DNA from: DATAVB01 sp040414495 | Lineage (GTDB): Bacteria > Actinomycetota > Actinomycetes > Mycobacteriales > QHCD01 | DNA length: 64,000 nucleotides | Assembly: GCA_040414495.1 (NCBI GenBank) | Contig: JBEDUI010000285.1 | Coordinates: 1-64,000, forward strand | Reading direction: 5' to 3' | In this document: positions 1 through 7,709 of the stretch, piece by piece | Position numbering within the stretch: the stretch's first letter is position 1 | How the letters are laid out: every line of letters starts with the position of its first letter | Translations under genes and position numbers: made by a program | Notes under the pieces: generated by a model | The model's input: the letters and a program-made list of their open reading frames with translations, nothing else | What the model was told of the DNA's origin: nothing | Database searches by the model: none

Positions 1-50
1 GCGGGGTGTTTGTCGTTCGCTTCGGCGTCGACGCAGACCGGTCGAGTCGG

Positions 51-81
51 GCCCTGCGAGCACATAATCGCAGGGCTTTTT
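51..81 (+). terminator. intrinsic terminator or infC leader attenuator
   Basis: A perfect 9-bp stem (GCCCTGCGA at 51-59, TCGCAGGGC at 68-76) with an 8-nt loop is followed directly by five T residues. It lies 60 bp before infC. It may end the upstream gene, which is outside the window, or act as an attenuator in the infC leader; the sequence does not decide between them. Confidence 0.7.
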
Positions 82-136
82 CGTTTCCTGACGAACAAGC
101 CCGATGCTCGACTCAACCGTTGCCCGAGGAGGCCCC

Positions 137-679
137 ATCAGCGTCGAACCCCGCATCAATGACCGTATTCGCGTGCCCGAGGTCCGGTTGGTCGGACCCG
201 AGGGTGAGCAGGTGGGCATCGTCCGTATCGACGATGCACTACGCCTGGCCCGGGAGGCGGACCTCGACCTCGTCGAGGTGGCCCCAATGGCCCGGCCGCC
301 GGTAGCCAAGCTCATGGATTACGGCAAGTTCAAGTACGAAAGTGCCCAGAAGGCACGTGAAGCACGCCGTAACCAGAGCCTGACGGTCATCAAGGAAATG
401 AAGCTCCGCCCCAAGATCGACCCACACGACTACGCCACCAAGAAAGGCCACGTCGAGCGGTTCCTCAAGGCGGGGGACAAGGTCAAGATCACGATCATGT
501 TCCGTGGCCGTGAGCAGTCCCGGCCCGAGTTGGGCTTCCGGCTGCTGCAGCGGCTGGCCGAGGACATCGACGAGCTTGGTTTCGTCGAGTCCGCGCCCAA
601 GCAGGACGGTCGCAACATGATCATGGTGGTGGCACCACACCGGGCCGCCGGCAGTAAAGCGCCCAAAGTACGCGCCTGA
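137..679 (+). CDS. infC: translation initiation factor IF-3, probable AUC start
   Basis: IF-3 binds the 30S subunit, blocks premature joining of 50S and checks start-codon and initiator-tRNA pairing. The N-terminal domain is recognisable from the RINDRIRVPEVRLVG stretch, followed by the VDLVE-like DLDLVEV and MDYGKF motifs, then the C-terminal domain with KVKITIMFRGRE and QDGRNM. Start choice: an upstream in-frame ATG at 104 has no ribosome binding site, whereas a strong GAGGAGG (126-132) sits 4 nt before the in-frame ATC at 137, giving a protein that begins ISVEPRIND, close to the family's usual N-terminus. IF-3 genes are known to use rare starts (AUU in E. coli) for autoregulation, so AUC initiation is inferred. 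It heads the infC-rpmI-rplT operon. With the ATG start it would be 191 residues instead of 180. Confidence 0.95.
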   Translation: MSVEPRINDRIRVPEVRLVGPEGEQVGIVRIDDALRLAREADLDLVEVAPMARPPVAKLMDYGKFKYESAQKAREARRNQSLTVIKEMKLRPKIDPHDYATKKGHVERFLKAGDKVKITIMFRGREQSRPELGFRLLQRLAEDIDELGFVESAPKQDGRNMIMVVAPHRAAGSKAPKVRA

Positions 680-747
680 CGTAGTTCAGACACAAGTGGT
701 TCGGGCCGGCCACCGGTGAATTTCGTATGTCGACCAGAGAGTGAAGA

Positions 748-942
748 ATGCCCAAGAACAAGACGCACAGCGGCACCAAGAAGCGGATCAAGGTGACGGG
801 GTCGGGCAAGCTGACCCACCAGCGCACCAAGATGCGCCACAAGCTGGAGCGCATGAGCTCCCGCCAGACCCGCCGGCTGACCGGTCGGGTTGAGGTTGCC
901 GAGCCCGACACCAAGCGGGTGCGCAAGCTCCTCGGCCGCTAA
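748..942 (+). CDS. rpmI: 50S ribosomal protein L35
   Basis: A 64-residue, strongly basic protein beginning MPKNKTHSGTKKR, the signature N-terminus of L35, and ending in VRKLLGR. L35 is a small protein of the large ribosomal subunit. The length is the family norm. It lies 68 bp after infC and 84 bp before rplT, in the usual infC-rpmI-rplT order. A purine-rich GAGAGTGAAG sits just before the ATG. Confidence 0.97.
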   Translation: MPKNKTHSGTKKRIKVTGSGKLTHQRTKMRHKLERMSSRQTRRLTGRVEVAEPDTKRVRKLLGR

Positions 943-1026
943 GCGCCGACCGGCCCCGGCCGGACCCAGACCAAGTGACAACCCCCGCCGGCCCCCGCCG
1001 GCGCCGATAGCGAAACAGGTGCACCC

Positions 1027-1413
1027 GTGGCACGCGTCAAGCGGGCAGTCAACGCCCAGAAGAAGCGCCGTACGACCCTCGAAGCCGCCAGCGGCTACCG
1101 TGGCCAGCGCTCCCGGCTTTACCGCAAGGCCAAGGAGCAGGTGCTGCATTCGGCCACCTACTCCTACCGTGACCGTCGCGCCCGCAAGGGCGACTTCCGT
1201 CGGCTGTGGATCACCCGTATCAACGCGGCCACCCGTGCCAATGACATGACCTACAACCGGTTCATCCAGGGTCTGAAGGCCGCCGGCGTCGAGGTGGACC
1301 GCAAGATCCTGGCCGACCTGGCCGTCACCGACCCGACCGCGTTCGCCGCGCTGGTCGAGACCGCCCGGGCAGCCCTGCCCGCCACCGGTACCGGCGACGC
1401 CGCGGCAGCCTGA
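1027..1413 (+). CDS. rplT: 50S ribosomal protein L20
   Basis: A 128-residue basic protein starting with GTG (MARVKRAVNAQKKR) that contains the family's ASGYRGQRSRLYRKAKEQ and YRDRRARKGDFRRLWI segments. L20 binds 23S rRNA early in 50S assembly and in some bacteria represses its own operon. Last gene of the infC-rpmI-rplT set; the next gene follows after 31 bp, so co-transcription with the methyltransferase is likely. Confidence 0.97.
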   Translation: MARVKRAVNAQKKRRTTLEAASGYRGQRSRLYRKAKEQVLHSATYSYRDRRARKGDFRRLWITRINAATRANDMTYNRFIQGLKAAGVEVDRKILADLAVTDPTAFAALVETARAALPATGTGDAAAA

Positions 1414-1444
1414 TTCCGGCGTACGGACCGGCCCGGTCCGATAG

Positions 1445-2266
1445 ATGAGTGCCCACCGACCCGAGGCTTCCGAGCTGTTCACCGAACGGACGCCTCGGGT
1501 CGTTGCTGCGCGCCGGTTGTTGCGCCGACGGGACCGCGAACAGGCCGGGGCGTTCCTGGTCGAAGGACCACAAGCGGTACGCGAGGCGCTGGCCGCCGGC
1601 ATGGTGACCGCTCTGTTCCACAACCAGGCGGCGGCCCAGCGGCACGCCGACCTGATCGCCGCCAGCGCGGCGCCGGTCTCCGTACTCACCGACAAGGCGC
1701 TGGCGACGCTGACCGAAACCACGCACCCGCAGGGCCTGGTCGCCATTTGCTCCACAGTGGACAGACCGTTGCCCGAGGCCCTGGCCGGGACGCCGCGGCT
1801 GGTGACCGTGCTGGCCGACGTCCGCGACCCCGGCAATGCCGGCACCGTACTGCGGTGCTCGGACGCCGCCGGTGCCGACGCGGTGATTCTGGCCGGCGAG
1901 TCCGTCGATCCGTACAACGGCAAGGCCGTGCGCGCCTCGGCCGGCAGCCTGTTTCACGTACGAATCGCGCGGGACGTAAGCGCGGCCGAGGCGATAAACG
2001 CGCTCAAGCAACGCGGTCTGCAGGTCCTGGCCGCGGACGGTGCCGGCGAAGCCGACCTGGACGAGCTGGCCGACGCGGGCGGACTGGCTGGGCCGACGGC
2101 ATGGCTGTTCGGCAACGAGGCGTGGGGGCTGCCGGACGAGGTGGCGGCGCTGGCCGACCAGCGGGTACGCATCCCGATCTACGGCGCGGCCGAGAGCCTG
2201 AACCTCGCGACCGCGGCGGCGGTATGTCTGTATGCGAGCGCCCGCGCACACCGCTCGCGCCGGTAG
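1445..2266 (+). CDS. TrmH/SpoU-family RNA 2'-O-methyltransferase
   Basis: A 273-residue protein with the three SPOUT motifs: motif 1 DVRDPGNAGTVLRCSDAAGA, motif 2 WLFGNEAWGLPDEV and motif 3 IPIYGAAESLNLATAAA, which form the knotted S-adenosylmethionine site. The N-terminal part (FLVEGPQAVREAL) is the substrate-binding domain found in TsnR/RlmB-like members. It probably methylates a ribose in rRNA; the target nucleotide cannot be told from sequence. It is commonly found directly after rplT in actinomycetes, as here. A TrmH tRNA enzyme is a less likely alternative. Confidence 0.92.
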   Translation: MSAHRPEASELFTERTPRVVAARRLLRRRDREQAGAFLVEGPQAVREALAAGMVTALFHNQAAAQRHADLIAASAAPVSVLTDKALATLTETTHPQGLVAICSTVDRPLPEALAGTPRLVTVLADVRDPGNAGTVLRCSDAAGADAVILAGESVDPYNGKAVRASAGSLFHVRIARDVSAAEAINALKQRGLQVLAADGAGEADLDELADAGGLAGPTAWLFGNEAWGLPDEVAALADQRVRIPIYGAAESLNLATAAAVCLYASARAHRSRR

Positions 2267-2270
2267 ACGG

Positions 2271-2276
2271 TAAGCT
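2271..2276 (+). promoter_or_regulatory. -10 element of a leaderless leader-peptide transcript
   Basis: TAAGCT matches the actinobacterial TAnnnT -10 consensus and ends 7 nt before the GTG of the aromatic leader peptide, so transcription would begin at or next to that GTG. No convincing -35 is seen, which is usual for such promoters. Confidence 0.5.
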
Positions 2277-2283
2277 ACGGAAC

Positions 2284-2349
2284 GTGCAGCGGTATACGTG
2301 GTTTAGCAGGCCGGCCCTGGATGGGTCCGGCAGCCACCACGCGCGCTGA
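2284..2349 (+). CDS. aromatic amino acid leader peptide (21 residues)
   Basis: GTG at 2284 opens a 21-codon frame reading (V/M)QRYTWFSRP and ending in HHAR before TGA at 2347. Within its first seven codons it has Tyr, Thr, Trp and Phe, that is, one codon for each of the three aromatic amino acids whose common pathway is started by the DAHP synthase 106 bp downstream. This is the layout of ribosome-mediated attenuation: stalling at scarce aromatic tRNAs would favour an antitermination fold in the following RNA. No clear ribosome binding site precedes it, in keeping with a leaderless start. A comparable leader upstream of a DAHP synthase gene is known in Corynebacterium. The assignment is inference from codon content, position and the hairpins that follow. 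Confidence 0.6.
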   Translation: MQRYTWFSRPALDGSGSHHAR

Positions 2350-2424
2350 CCACAACCATCCAGAGCCGGCAGGCACAGGGTTCGCCCCTGTGCGTTGCTT
2401 TGCCCGTCGCGGCGAGCCGGCTCT
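2312..2424 (+). promoter_or_regulatory. attenuator-like alternative hairpins before DAHP synthase
   Basis: Four GCCGGC-like segments can pair in alternative ways. Hairpin A forms inside the leader peptide (2312-2333, GCCGG/CCGGC with CCC/GGG). A 9-bp helix can join AGAGCCGGC (2362-2370) to GCCGGCTCT (2416-2424). Nested in it is a terminator-like hairpin GCACAGGG (2373-2380) / CCCTGTGC (2386-2393), followed by GTTGCTTT. Such mutually exclusive pairings directly after a leader peptide are characteristic of attenuators. The fold has not been computed. Confidence 0.5.
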
Positions 2425-2455
2425 CGGTGAGGTGGCACGCCAGAGAGGACCACAC

Positions 2456-3541
2456 GTGACCACCCCGACGCAGGACCTACCAGGCACCCGGGTACGCGAT
2501 CAACGCATCGAGCGGATCCGCCCGTTGGTGTCCCCGGCACTGCTGCGTGACGAACTCCCACTCGGCGATGACGCCGCCAAGATCGTGCTGTCCGGCCGCG
2601 AAGCGGTCACCTCCGTGCTGAACGGAGCGGACGACCGGCTGCTGGTCGTCGTCGGGCCGTGCTCGGTACACGACCCGGTCGCCGCCCTCGACTACGCCAA
2701 GCGGCTGGCCGCGCACGCCGCGACGCTCTCGGATCGGCTGCTGGTCGTGATGCGGGTGTACTTCGAGAAGCCGCGCAGCACCGTCGGGTGGAAGGGCCTG
2801 ATCAACGACCCGGGGTTGGACAACAGCTTCAACGTCAACGCCGGGCTGCGGGCCGCCCGCAAGCTGCTGCTGGACATCCTCGAACTCGGGCTGCCGGTCG
2901 GGTGCGAATTCCTCGACCCGATCACGCCGCAGTACATCGCCGACACCGTTAGCTGGGGCTCGATCGGCGCCCGTACGGCCGCCAGCCAGGTGCACCGCCA
3001 GCTCTCCAGCGGACTGTCGATGCCGATCGGCATCAAGAACTCGACCGAGGGCGACGTCCAGCTGGCCGTCGACGCGGTCGCGGCCGCGGCCAGCAGCCAC
3101 GTCTTCACCGGCATCACCGAGGACGGCGTCGCCGCGATCCTGTCCACTCGGGGCAACCCGGACTGCCACATCGTGCTGCGTGGCAGCACTGCCGGCCCGA
3201 ACTACGACGAGCAGAGCGTGGCGGCCGCGGTCAAGCTGCTGGAGAAGGCGTCGCTGCCGGGCCGCGTGATCATCGACGCCAGTCACGGCAACAGTGGCAA
3301 GGACCACCGCCGCCAGCCGATCGTCGCCGAGGACATCGCCAGCCGTATCGCTGCTGGTGACGGTTCGGTGGTCGGCCTGATGCTGGAGAGCTTCCTGGTC
3401 GAGGGCAACCAGCCACTCGACCAGAGCAACCCGACCGACCTGGTGTACGGGCAGAGCGTCACCGACGCCTGCCTGTCCTGGGAGAACACCGCACCGCTGC
3501 TGACCGACCTGGCAGAGGCGGTTACCCGACGCCGGTCATGA
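2456..3541 (+). CDS. aroG: class I DAHP synthase (3-deoxy-7-phosphoheptulonate synthase)
   Basis: Condenses phosphoenolpyruvate with erythrose 4-phosphate, the first step of the shikimate pathway. The 361-residue product has the class I (AroFGH-like) motifs VVGPCSVHDP, VYFEKPRSTVGWKGLINDP, FLDPITPQYIAD, GIKNSTEGD, a metal-binding Cys in GPCS and DASHGNSGKDH. The start is GTG at 2456, chosen because AGAGAGGA (2442-2449) lies at a proper distance and the length then fits the family; longer upstream readings would run through the attenuator. Its expression is probably tied to aromatic amino acid supply by the leader peptide. It stands between the rRNA methyltransferase gene and pheS, an uncommon neighbour that puts an aromatic biosynthetic gene beside phenylalanyl-tRNA synthetase. 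Confidence 0.95.
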   Translation: MTTPTQDLPGTRVRDQRIERIRPLVSPALLRDELPLGDDAAKIVLSGREAVTSVLNGADDRLLVVVGPCSVHDPVAALDYAKRLAAHAATLSDRLLVVMRVYFEKPRSTVGWKGLINDPGLDNSFNVNAGLRAARKLLLDILELGLPVGCEFLDPITPQYIADTVSWGSIGARTAASQVHRQLSSGLSMPIGIKNSTEGDVQLAVDAVAAAASSHVFTGITEDGVAAILSTRGNPDCHIVLRGSTAGPNYDEQSVAAAVKLLEKASLPGRVIIDASHGNSGKDHRRQPIVAEDIASRIAAGDGSVVGLMLESFLVEGNQPLDQSNPTDLVYGQSVTDACLSWENTAPLLTDLAEAVTRRRS

Positions 3542-3637
3542 CCGTCCGGCCTGGTCTCTAGACTGTCCCGGCTGGCCGTAAATAAGGACGGCAACTTTGA
3601 CTCTCACATTCAGAGGGATGACAGGAGCGTTGCGCTG

Positions 3638-4705
3638 ATGTCCGGCCCCAACGACCCGTACGACCCGAAAGAGGTGGCCGCGCTCTCCGCGGAGTCGCTG
3701 GCCGACGCGGTCCGTACGGCGGAGAAGGCGTTCGCCGAAGCGAGCGACCTCGACAGCCTCGGCGCGCTGCGGCCGATCCACCTCGGTGACCGGGCCCCGG
3801 TCCGGTTGGCCAAGCGCGAGATCGGGGCGCTGCCCCCGAAGGCCCGCGCCGACGCCGGCCGGCGGGTGAACGAGGCGCTGGCTGGCGTGCAGCGGGCGTT
3901 CGACGAACGCAAGGCGGCGCTGCAGGCCGAGCGGGAGAGCCGGGTACTACGCGAGGAGGCCGTCGACGTCACGCTGCCCGGCGGCCGTCGCCCGGTCGGC
4001 GCCCGGCACCCGGTCACGACCGGCGCGGAGTTCATCGAGGACGTCTTCGTCGCGATGGGGTACGAGGTCGCCGAGGGGCCCGAGGTCGAGACCGAGTGGT
4101 TCAACTTCGACGCGCTGAACTTCCAGCGTGACCACCCGGCCCGGGGCATGCACGACACGTTGTTCCTGGACCCGCCCGAGAACGGCGTGCTGCTGCGTAC
4201 CCACACCTCGCCGGTCCAGCTGCGGGCACTGCTGTCCCGGCCACTGCCGGTGTACGTCGTGGCGCCGGGCCGTACGTACCGCGACGACCCGTACGACGCG
4301 ACCCACCTGCCGGTCTTCTCCCAGGTGGAAGGGCTGGCGGTCGACCGCGGCATCACGATGGCGCACCTGCGCGGGACGTTGGACCGCCTCGCCGAGGAGC
4401 TGTTCGGTGACGGTGCCCGGACCCGGCTGCGCCCGCACTACTTCCCGTTCACTGAGCCGTCGGCCGAGGTGGACCTGTGGCATCCGAACGCCAAGGGCGG
4501 CGCCAAGTGGGTCGAGTGGGGTGGCTGCGGCATGGTCCACCCGAACGTGTTGCGCGCCGCCGGCATCGACCCGGACGAGTACTCCGGGTTCGCGTTCGGC
4601 ATGGGAATCGACCGCAGCATCATGGTGCGCAACGGCGTCGCGGACCTGCGGGAGTTCGCCGAGGGTGACGTCCGGTTCACCCGACACTTCGGTCTGGAGG
4701 CGTGA
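3638..4705 (+). CDS. pheS: phenylalanyl-tRNA synthetase alpha subunit
   Basis: The catalytic subunit of the (alpha-beta)2 synthetase that charges tRNA-Phe. The 355-residue protein has an N-terminal coiled-coil arm (about residues 15-100, rich in Ala, Glu and Arg) that contacts tRNA, then the class II core: motif 1 around HPVTTGAEFIEDVFVAMGYEV, motif 2 GRTYRDDPYDATHLPVFSQVEGL and motif 3 GFAFGMGIDRSIM. The ATG at 3638 follows an AGGAG at some distance. It shares one base with pheT (TGATG), so the two are translationally coupled. Confidence 0.97.
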   Translation: MSGPNDPYDPKEVAALSAESLADAVRTAEKAFAEASDLDSLGALRPIHLGDRAPVRLAKREIGALPPKARADAGRRVNEALAGVQRAFDERKAALQAERESRVLREEAVDVTLPGGRRPVGARHPVTTGAEFIEDVFVAMGYEVAEGPEVETEWFNFDALNFQRDHPARGMHDTLFLDPPENGVLLRTHTSPVQLRALLSRPLPVYVVAPGRTYRDDPYDATHLPVFSQVEGLAVDRGITMAHLRGTLDRLAEELFGDGARTRLRPHYFPFTEPSAEVDLWHPNAKGGAKWVEWGGCGMVHPNVLRAAGIDPDEYSGFAFGMGIDRSIMVRNGVADLREFAEGDVRFTRHFGLEA

Positions 4706-7185
4706 TGCGGGTCCCGTTGTCGTGGCTGGTCGAGCTGGTGCCGCAGTTGGCCGACCGTCCTGCCACCGAGGTCGCGGACCTGCTGACCCGGGCCGGGGTG
4801 GAGGTCGACGAGATCGTCGGCGCCGACATCACCGGACCGCTGGTCGTGGGCATCGTCCGGGAGATCGAGGAACTCACCGAGTTCAAGAAGCCGATCCGTT
4901 ACTGCCAGGTCGACGTAGGCGGGGACAAGCCGCAGGGCATCGTGTGTGGCGCGACGAACTTCGCCGTCGACGACCACGTCGTCGTATCGCTGCCCGGTGC
5001 GGTGCTGCCCGGCGGGTTCGAGATCGCCGCGCGTAAGACGTACGGGCACGTTTCCAACGGCATGATCTGCTCGGCCCGCGAGCTGGGGCTGGGCGAGGAT
5101 CACGGCGGCATCATGGTGCTGCCGGCTGACACCGAGGCCGGAGCCGACGCGATCACGCTGCTCGGGCTGAACGATCCGGTGCTGGTCACCGAGCCGACCC
5201 CCGATCGCGGCTACCAGCTCTCGGCCCGCGGAATCGCTCGTGAGCTGGCCGCCCTGCTGGATGTGGCGTACACCGACCCGGCCGACTTGGAGCTGGGGTA
5301 CGAATCCGAGCCGGCCGCCACCGCGGACATCAGCATCGAGATCGAGGACCCGACCGGCTGCGACCGGTTCGTCGCCCGGGTCATCCGCGGCTTCGACCCG
5401 ACCGCGTCCAGTCCACTGTGGATGCAGCGCCGACTGGCGGCGGCCGGGATGCGGCCGATCTCGCTGGCGGTGGACGTCGCCAACTACGTCATGCTGGCGC
5501 TTGGCCAGCCGATGCACACCTACGACCTGGCCAAGCTGACCAGCCCGATCACTGTCCGGCGGGCCCGCGAGGGCGAGACGTTGCGCACTCTCGACGACGT
5601 CGTCCGCGAGCTGGACGAGGACGATCTGCTGATCACGGATGGGTCGGGCATCCAGGGTCTGGCCGGCGTGATGGGCGGTGAGGTCAGCGAGGTCAGCGAC
5701 TCGACGACCGATCTGTTGTTGGAGGCCGCGCACTTCACGCCGCAGGTGGTGAGCCGTTCGGTCCGCCGGCACGCGCTGCTGTCCGAGGCCGGGCGGCGGT
5801 TCGAGCGCGGCGTCGACCCGGCTCTGCCGCCGGCCGCGATCGAGCTGGCCAGTCAGCTGCTGGTCGAGTACGGCGGAGGGGTCGCGGAGAAGTCGGCGGT
5901 CGACGCCGGCAGCCCGAAGCTGCCAGGGGCGCTACCGGTCGGCCCGGCCGCGATCGGCCGGCTGATCGGGGTCAGCTACCCGGTCGACGTGGTGCGGCAC
6001 CGGCTGCATCAGGTCGGCTGCACTGTTTCGGAGGGCGACGGCCTGCTCGATGTGGTGCCGCCGCCGTGGCGTCCGGACCTGCGCGAGTTGGCCGACTTCG
6101 CCGAGGAGGTCGCCCGGCTCGAGGGGTACGACCTGATCCCGACGACTCTGCCGTTGGCGCCGGCCGGTCGCGGGCTCACCGCCCGGCAGCGGCACCGCCG
6201 CGCGGTGTCCCGGGCATTGGCGCACGGCGGGTATGTGGAGACGCCGTCGGCGTCGTTCCACTCGGTTGAGGCGTTGGACCGGCTCGGGGTCCCAGCCGAC
6301 GATCCGCGCCGCCGACTGGTCAAGGTCGCCAACCCGCTCTCGTCCGAACAGGGCTACCTGCGTTCCACCTTGCTGCCGGGCCTGTTGGCCACGCTCGGGC
6401 GGAACATCGGGCACGGCCTGCCCGACGTTGCGGTGTTCGAGTTAGGTGCGGTGTTCGCCGAGCCCGAGTCGCCCAGGCCGGCCGCGCCGCTGCTGGATCC
6501 GGTGCATCGGCCCGGCGCCGATGACCTGAGCCGGCTGGACGCGGCGTTGCCGGTTCAACGGGAACACGCCGCGATCGCCGCGGCTGGTGCGGCCGAGTCG
6601 GCCGGCTGGTGGGGTCCGGGTCGTCCGGTGTCCTGGTCGGACGCGATCGACGCGGCCCGACTGATCGCCAGCTCGGTTGGGCTCGCGGTGACGGTCCGGT
6701 CGGACAGCCTGGCGCCGTGGCACCCGGGCCGGTGCGCCCGGCTGTTGGTCGGCCAGACGACGATCGGGCACGCCGGCGAGCTGCACCCGGCTGTGTGCGA
6801 GGCGTTGGGCCTGCCGAAGCGGTCGGTGGCAGCCGAGGTCGATCTGGCCGCCGTACTCGACGCCGCGACCGAGGACCTGTCGGCGCCGCGGATCTCGACC
6901 TTCCCGCCGGCCAGCCAGGATGTTGCGTTGGTGGTGCCGGACTCGACGCCGGCCGCGGATGTCGAGGCGGCGTTGCGGGCCGGAGCCGGCGAACTGCTGG
7001 AGGCCGTGACGCTCTTCGACGTCTACACCGGCGACCAGGTCGGCGCCGGCCGCAAGAGCCTCGCGTACTCGCTGCGGTTCCGGGCACCGGACCGGACGCT
7101 GAACGCGGAAGAGGCGAACGCGGCCCGGGACGCGGCCGTGGCCGAGGCCGGGCGGCGTACCGGGGCCGAGCTGCGTTCGGCCTGA
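4705..7185 (+). CDS. pheT: phenylalanyl-tRNA synthetase beta subunit
   Basis: An 826-residue beta subunit. Domains in order: N-terminal B1, OB-fold tRNA-binding domain (about residues 40-150), B3/B4 editing domain (about 210-390, with the GVMGGEVSEVSDSTTDLLLEAAHF segment), B5 (about 400-470), catalytic-like core and C-terminal anticodon-binding FDX-ACB domain (about 730-826, ending in RTGAELRSA). ATG at 4705 is chosen over the in-frame GTG at 4702 because GGAGG at 4696-4700 then has a 4-nt spacing. It forms the synthetase with PheS and clears mischarged Tyr-tRNA-Phe. Confidence 0.97.
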   Translation: MRVPLSWLVELVPQLADRPATEVADLLTRAGVEVDEIVGADITGPLVVGIVREIEELTEFKKPIRYCQVDVGGDKPQGIVCGATNFAVDDHVVVSLPGAVLPGGFEIAARKTYGHVSNGMICSARELGLGEDHGGIMVLPADTEAGADAITLLGLNDPVLVTEPTPDRGYQLSARGIARELAALLDVAYTDPADLELGYESEPAATADISIEIEDPTGCDRFVARVIRGFDPTASSPLWMQRRLAAAGMRPISLAVDVANYVMLALGQPMHTYDLAKLTSPITVRRAREGETLRTLDDVVRELDEDDLLITDGSGIQGLAGVMGGEVSEVSDSTTDLLLEAAHFTPQVVSRSVRRHALLSEAGRRFERGVDPALPPAAIELASQLLVEYGGGVAEKSAVDAGSPKLPGALPVGPAAIGRLIGVSYPVDVVRHRLHQVGCTVSEGDGLLDVVPPPWRPDLRELADFAEEVARLEGYDLIPTTLPLAPAGRGLTARQRHRRAVSRALAHGGYVETPSASFHSVEALDRLGVPADDPRRRLVKVANPLSSEQGYLRSTLLPGLLATLGRNIGHGLPDVAVFELGAVFAEPESPRPAAPLLDPVHRPGADDLSRLDAALPVQREHAAIAAAGAAESAGWWGPGRPVSWSDAIDAARLIASSVGLAVTVRSDSLAPWHPGRCARLLVGQTTIGHAGELHPAVCEALGLPKRSVAAEVDLAAVLDAATEDLSAPRISTFPPASQDVALVVPDSTPAADVEAALRAGAGELLEAVTLFDVYTGDQVGAGRKSLAYSLRFRAPDRTLNAEEANAARDAAVAEAGRRTGAELRSA

Positions 7186-7192
7186 GCTGGCG

Positions 7193-7657
7193 ATGACTCG
7201 TCGGATATCGGTGACGACCGGCGAGTCGCGTCCAGATGCGGTGGAACGGCTGCTTCGGGCATTGCCCGGGTGGTTCGGCATCGAGTCGGCGGTGGCCGAT
7301 TACGTCAAGGCCGCCGCCAACTTGCCGACGTACTTCGCCCGCGACCCGTCCGGCCACATCGTCGGCACGCTCATGGTCAAGCGACACTTTCCCGGCTCGG
7401 CCGAGGTGTACCTGATGGCGGTGCAGCCGGCCTGGCATCGTCGCGGTGTCGGCCGGAAGCTGTTGGAGACCGTCGAGGTCCAGTTGTCGCTGGAGGGCGT
7501 GCGGCTGCTGCAGGTCAAGACGCTCGGCCCGTCGCACTCCGATGAGGGGTACGCCGGCACCCGCGCGTTCTATACGGCGATGGGGTTCGTGCCGATCGAG
7601 GAGTTCACGCAGCTGTGGCCGGGCAATCCGTGCCTGCTGTTGGCCAAAGCGATCTGA
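7193..7657 (+). CDS. GNAT-family N-acetyltransferase
   Basis: A 154-residue acetyl-CoA-dependent acetyltransferase. The core motif A is clear: VYLMAVQPAWHRRGVGRKLL, with the Q/RxxGxG/A-type pyrophosphate loop RRGVGR, followed by a motif-B-like YAGTRAFYTAMGF. It starts 7 bp after pheT and may be co-transcribed. The acceptor substrate is unknown. The C-terminal half contains EEFTQLWPGNPCLLLAK, typical of small-molecule acetyltransferases with similar annotation. Confidence 0.85.
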   Translation: MTRRISVTTGESRPDAVERLLRALPGWFGIESAVADYVKAAANLPTYFARDPSGHIVGTLMVKRHFPGSAEVYLMAVQPAWHRRGVGRKLLETVEVQLSLEGVRLLQVKTLGPSHSDEGYAGTRAFYTAMGFVPIEEFTQLWPGNPCLLLAKAI

Positions 7658-7709
7658 GCTTCGGAGGCTGCCGCGAGGCCGGCCGGTGAGATCGAGGATC
7701 GGCCAGCGA

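Noticed and set aside
6..305. 99-codon plus-strand frame over the infC leader
   Set aside because: It overlaps the terminator hairpin and infC in another frame, and its product is not protein-like.
3597..3638. Leader peptide before pheS (TTG frame overlapping the ATG)
   Set aside because: It has only one Phe codon, no ribosome binding site and no convincing terminator/antiterminator pair.
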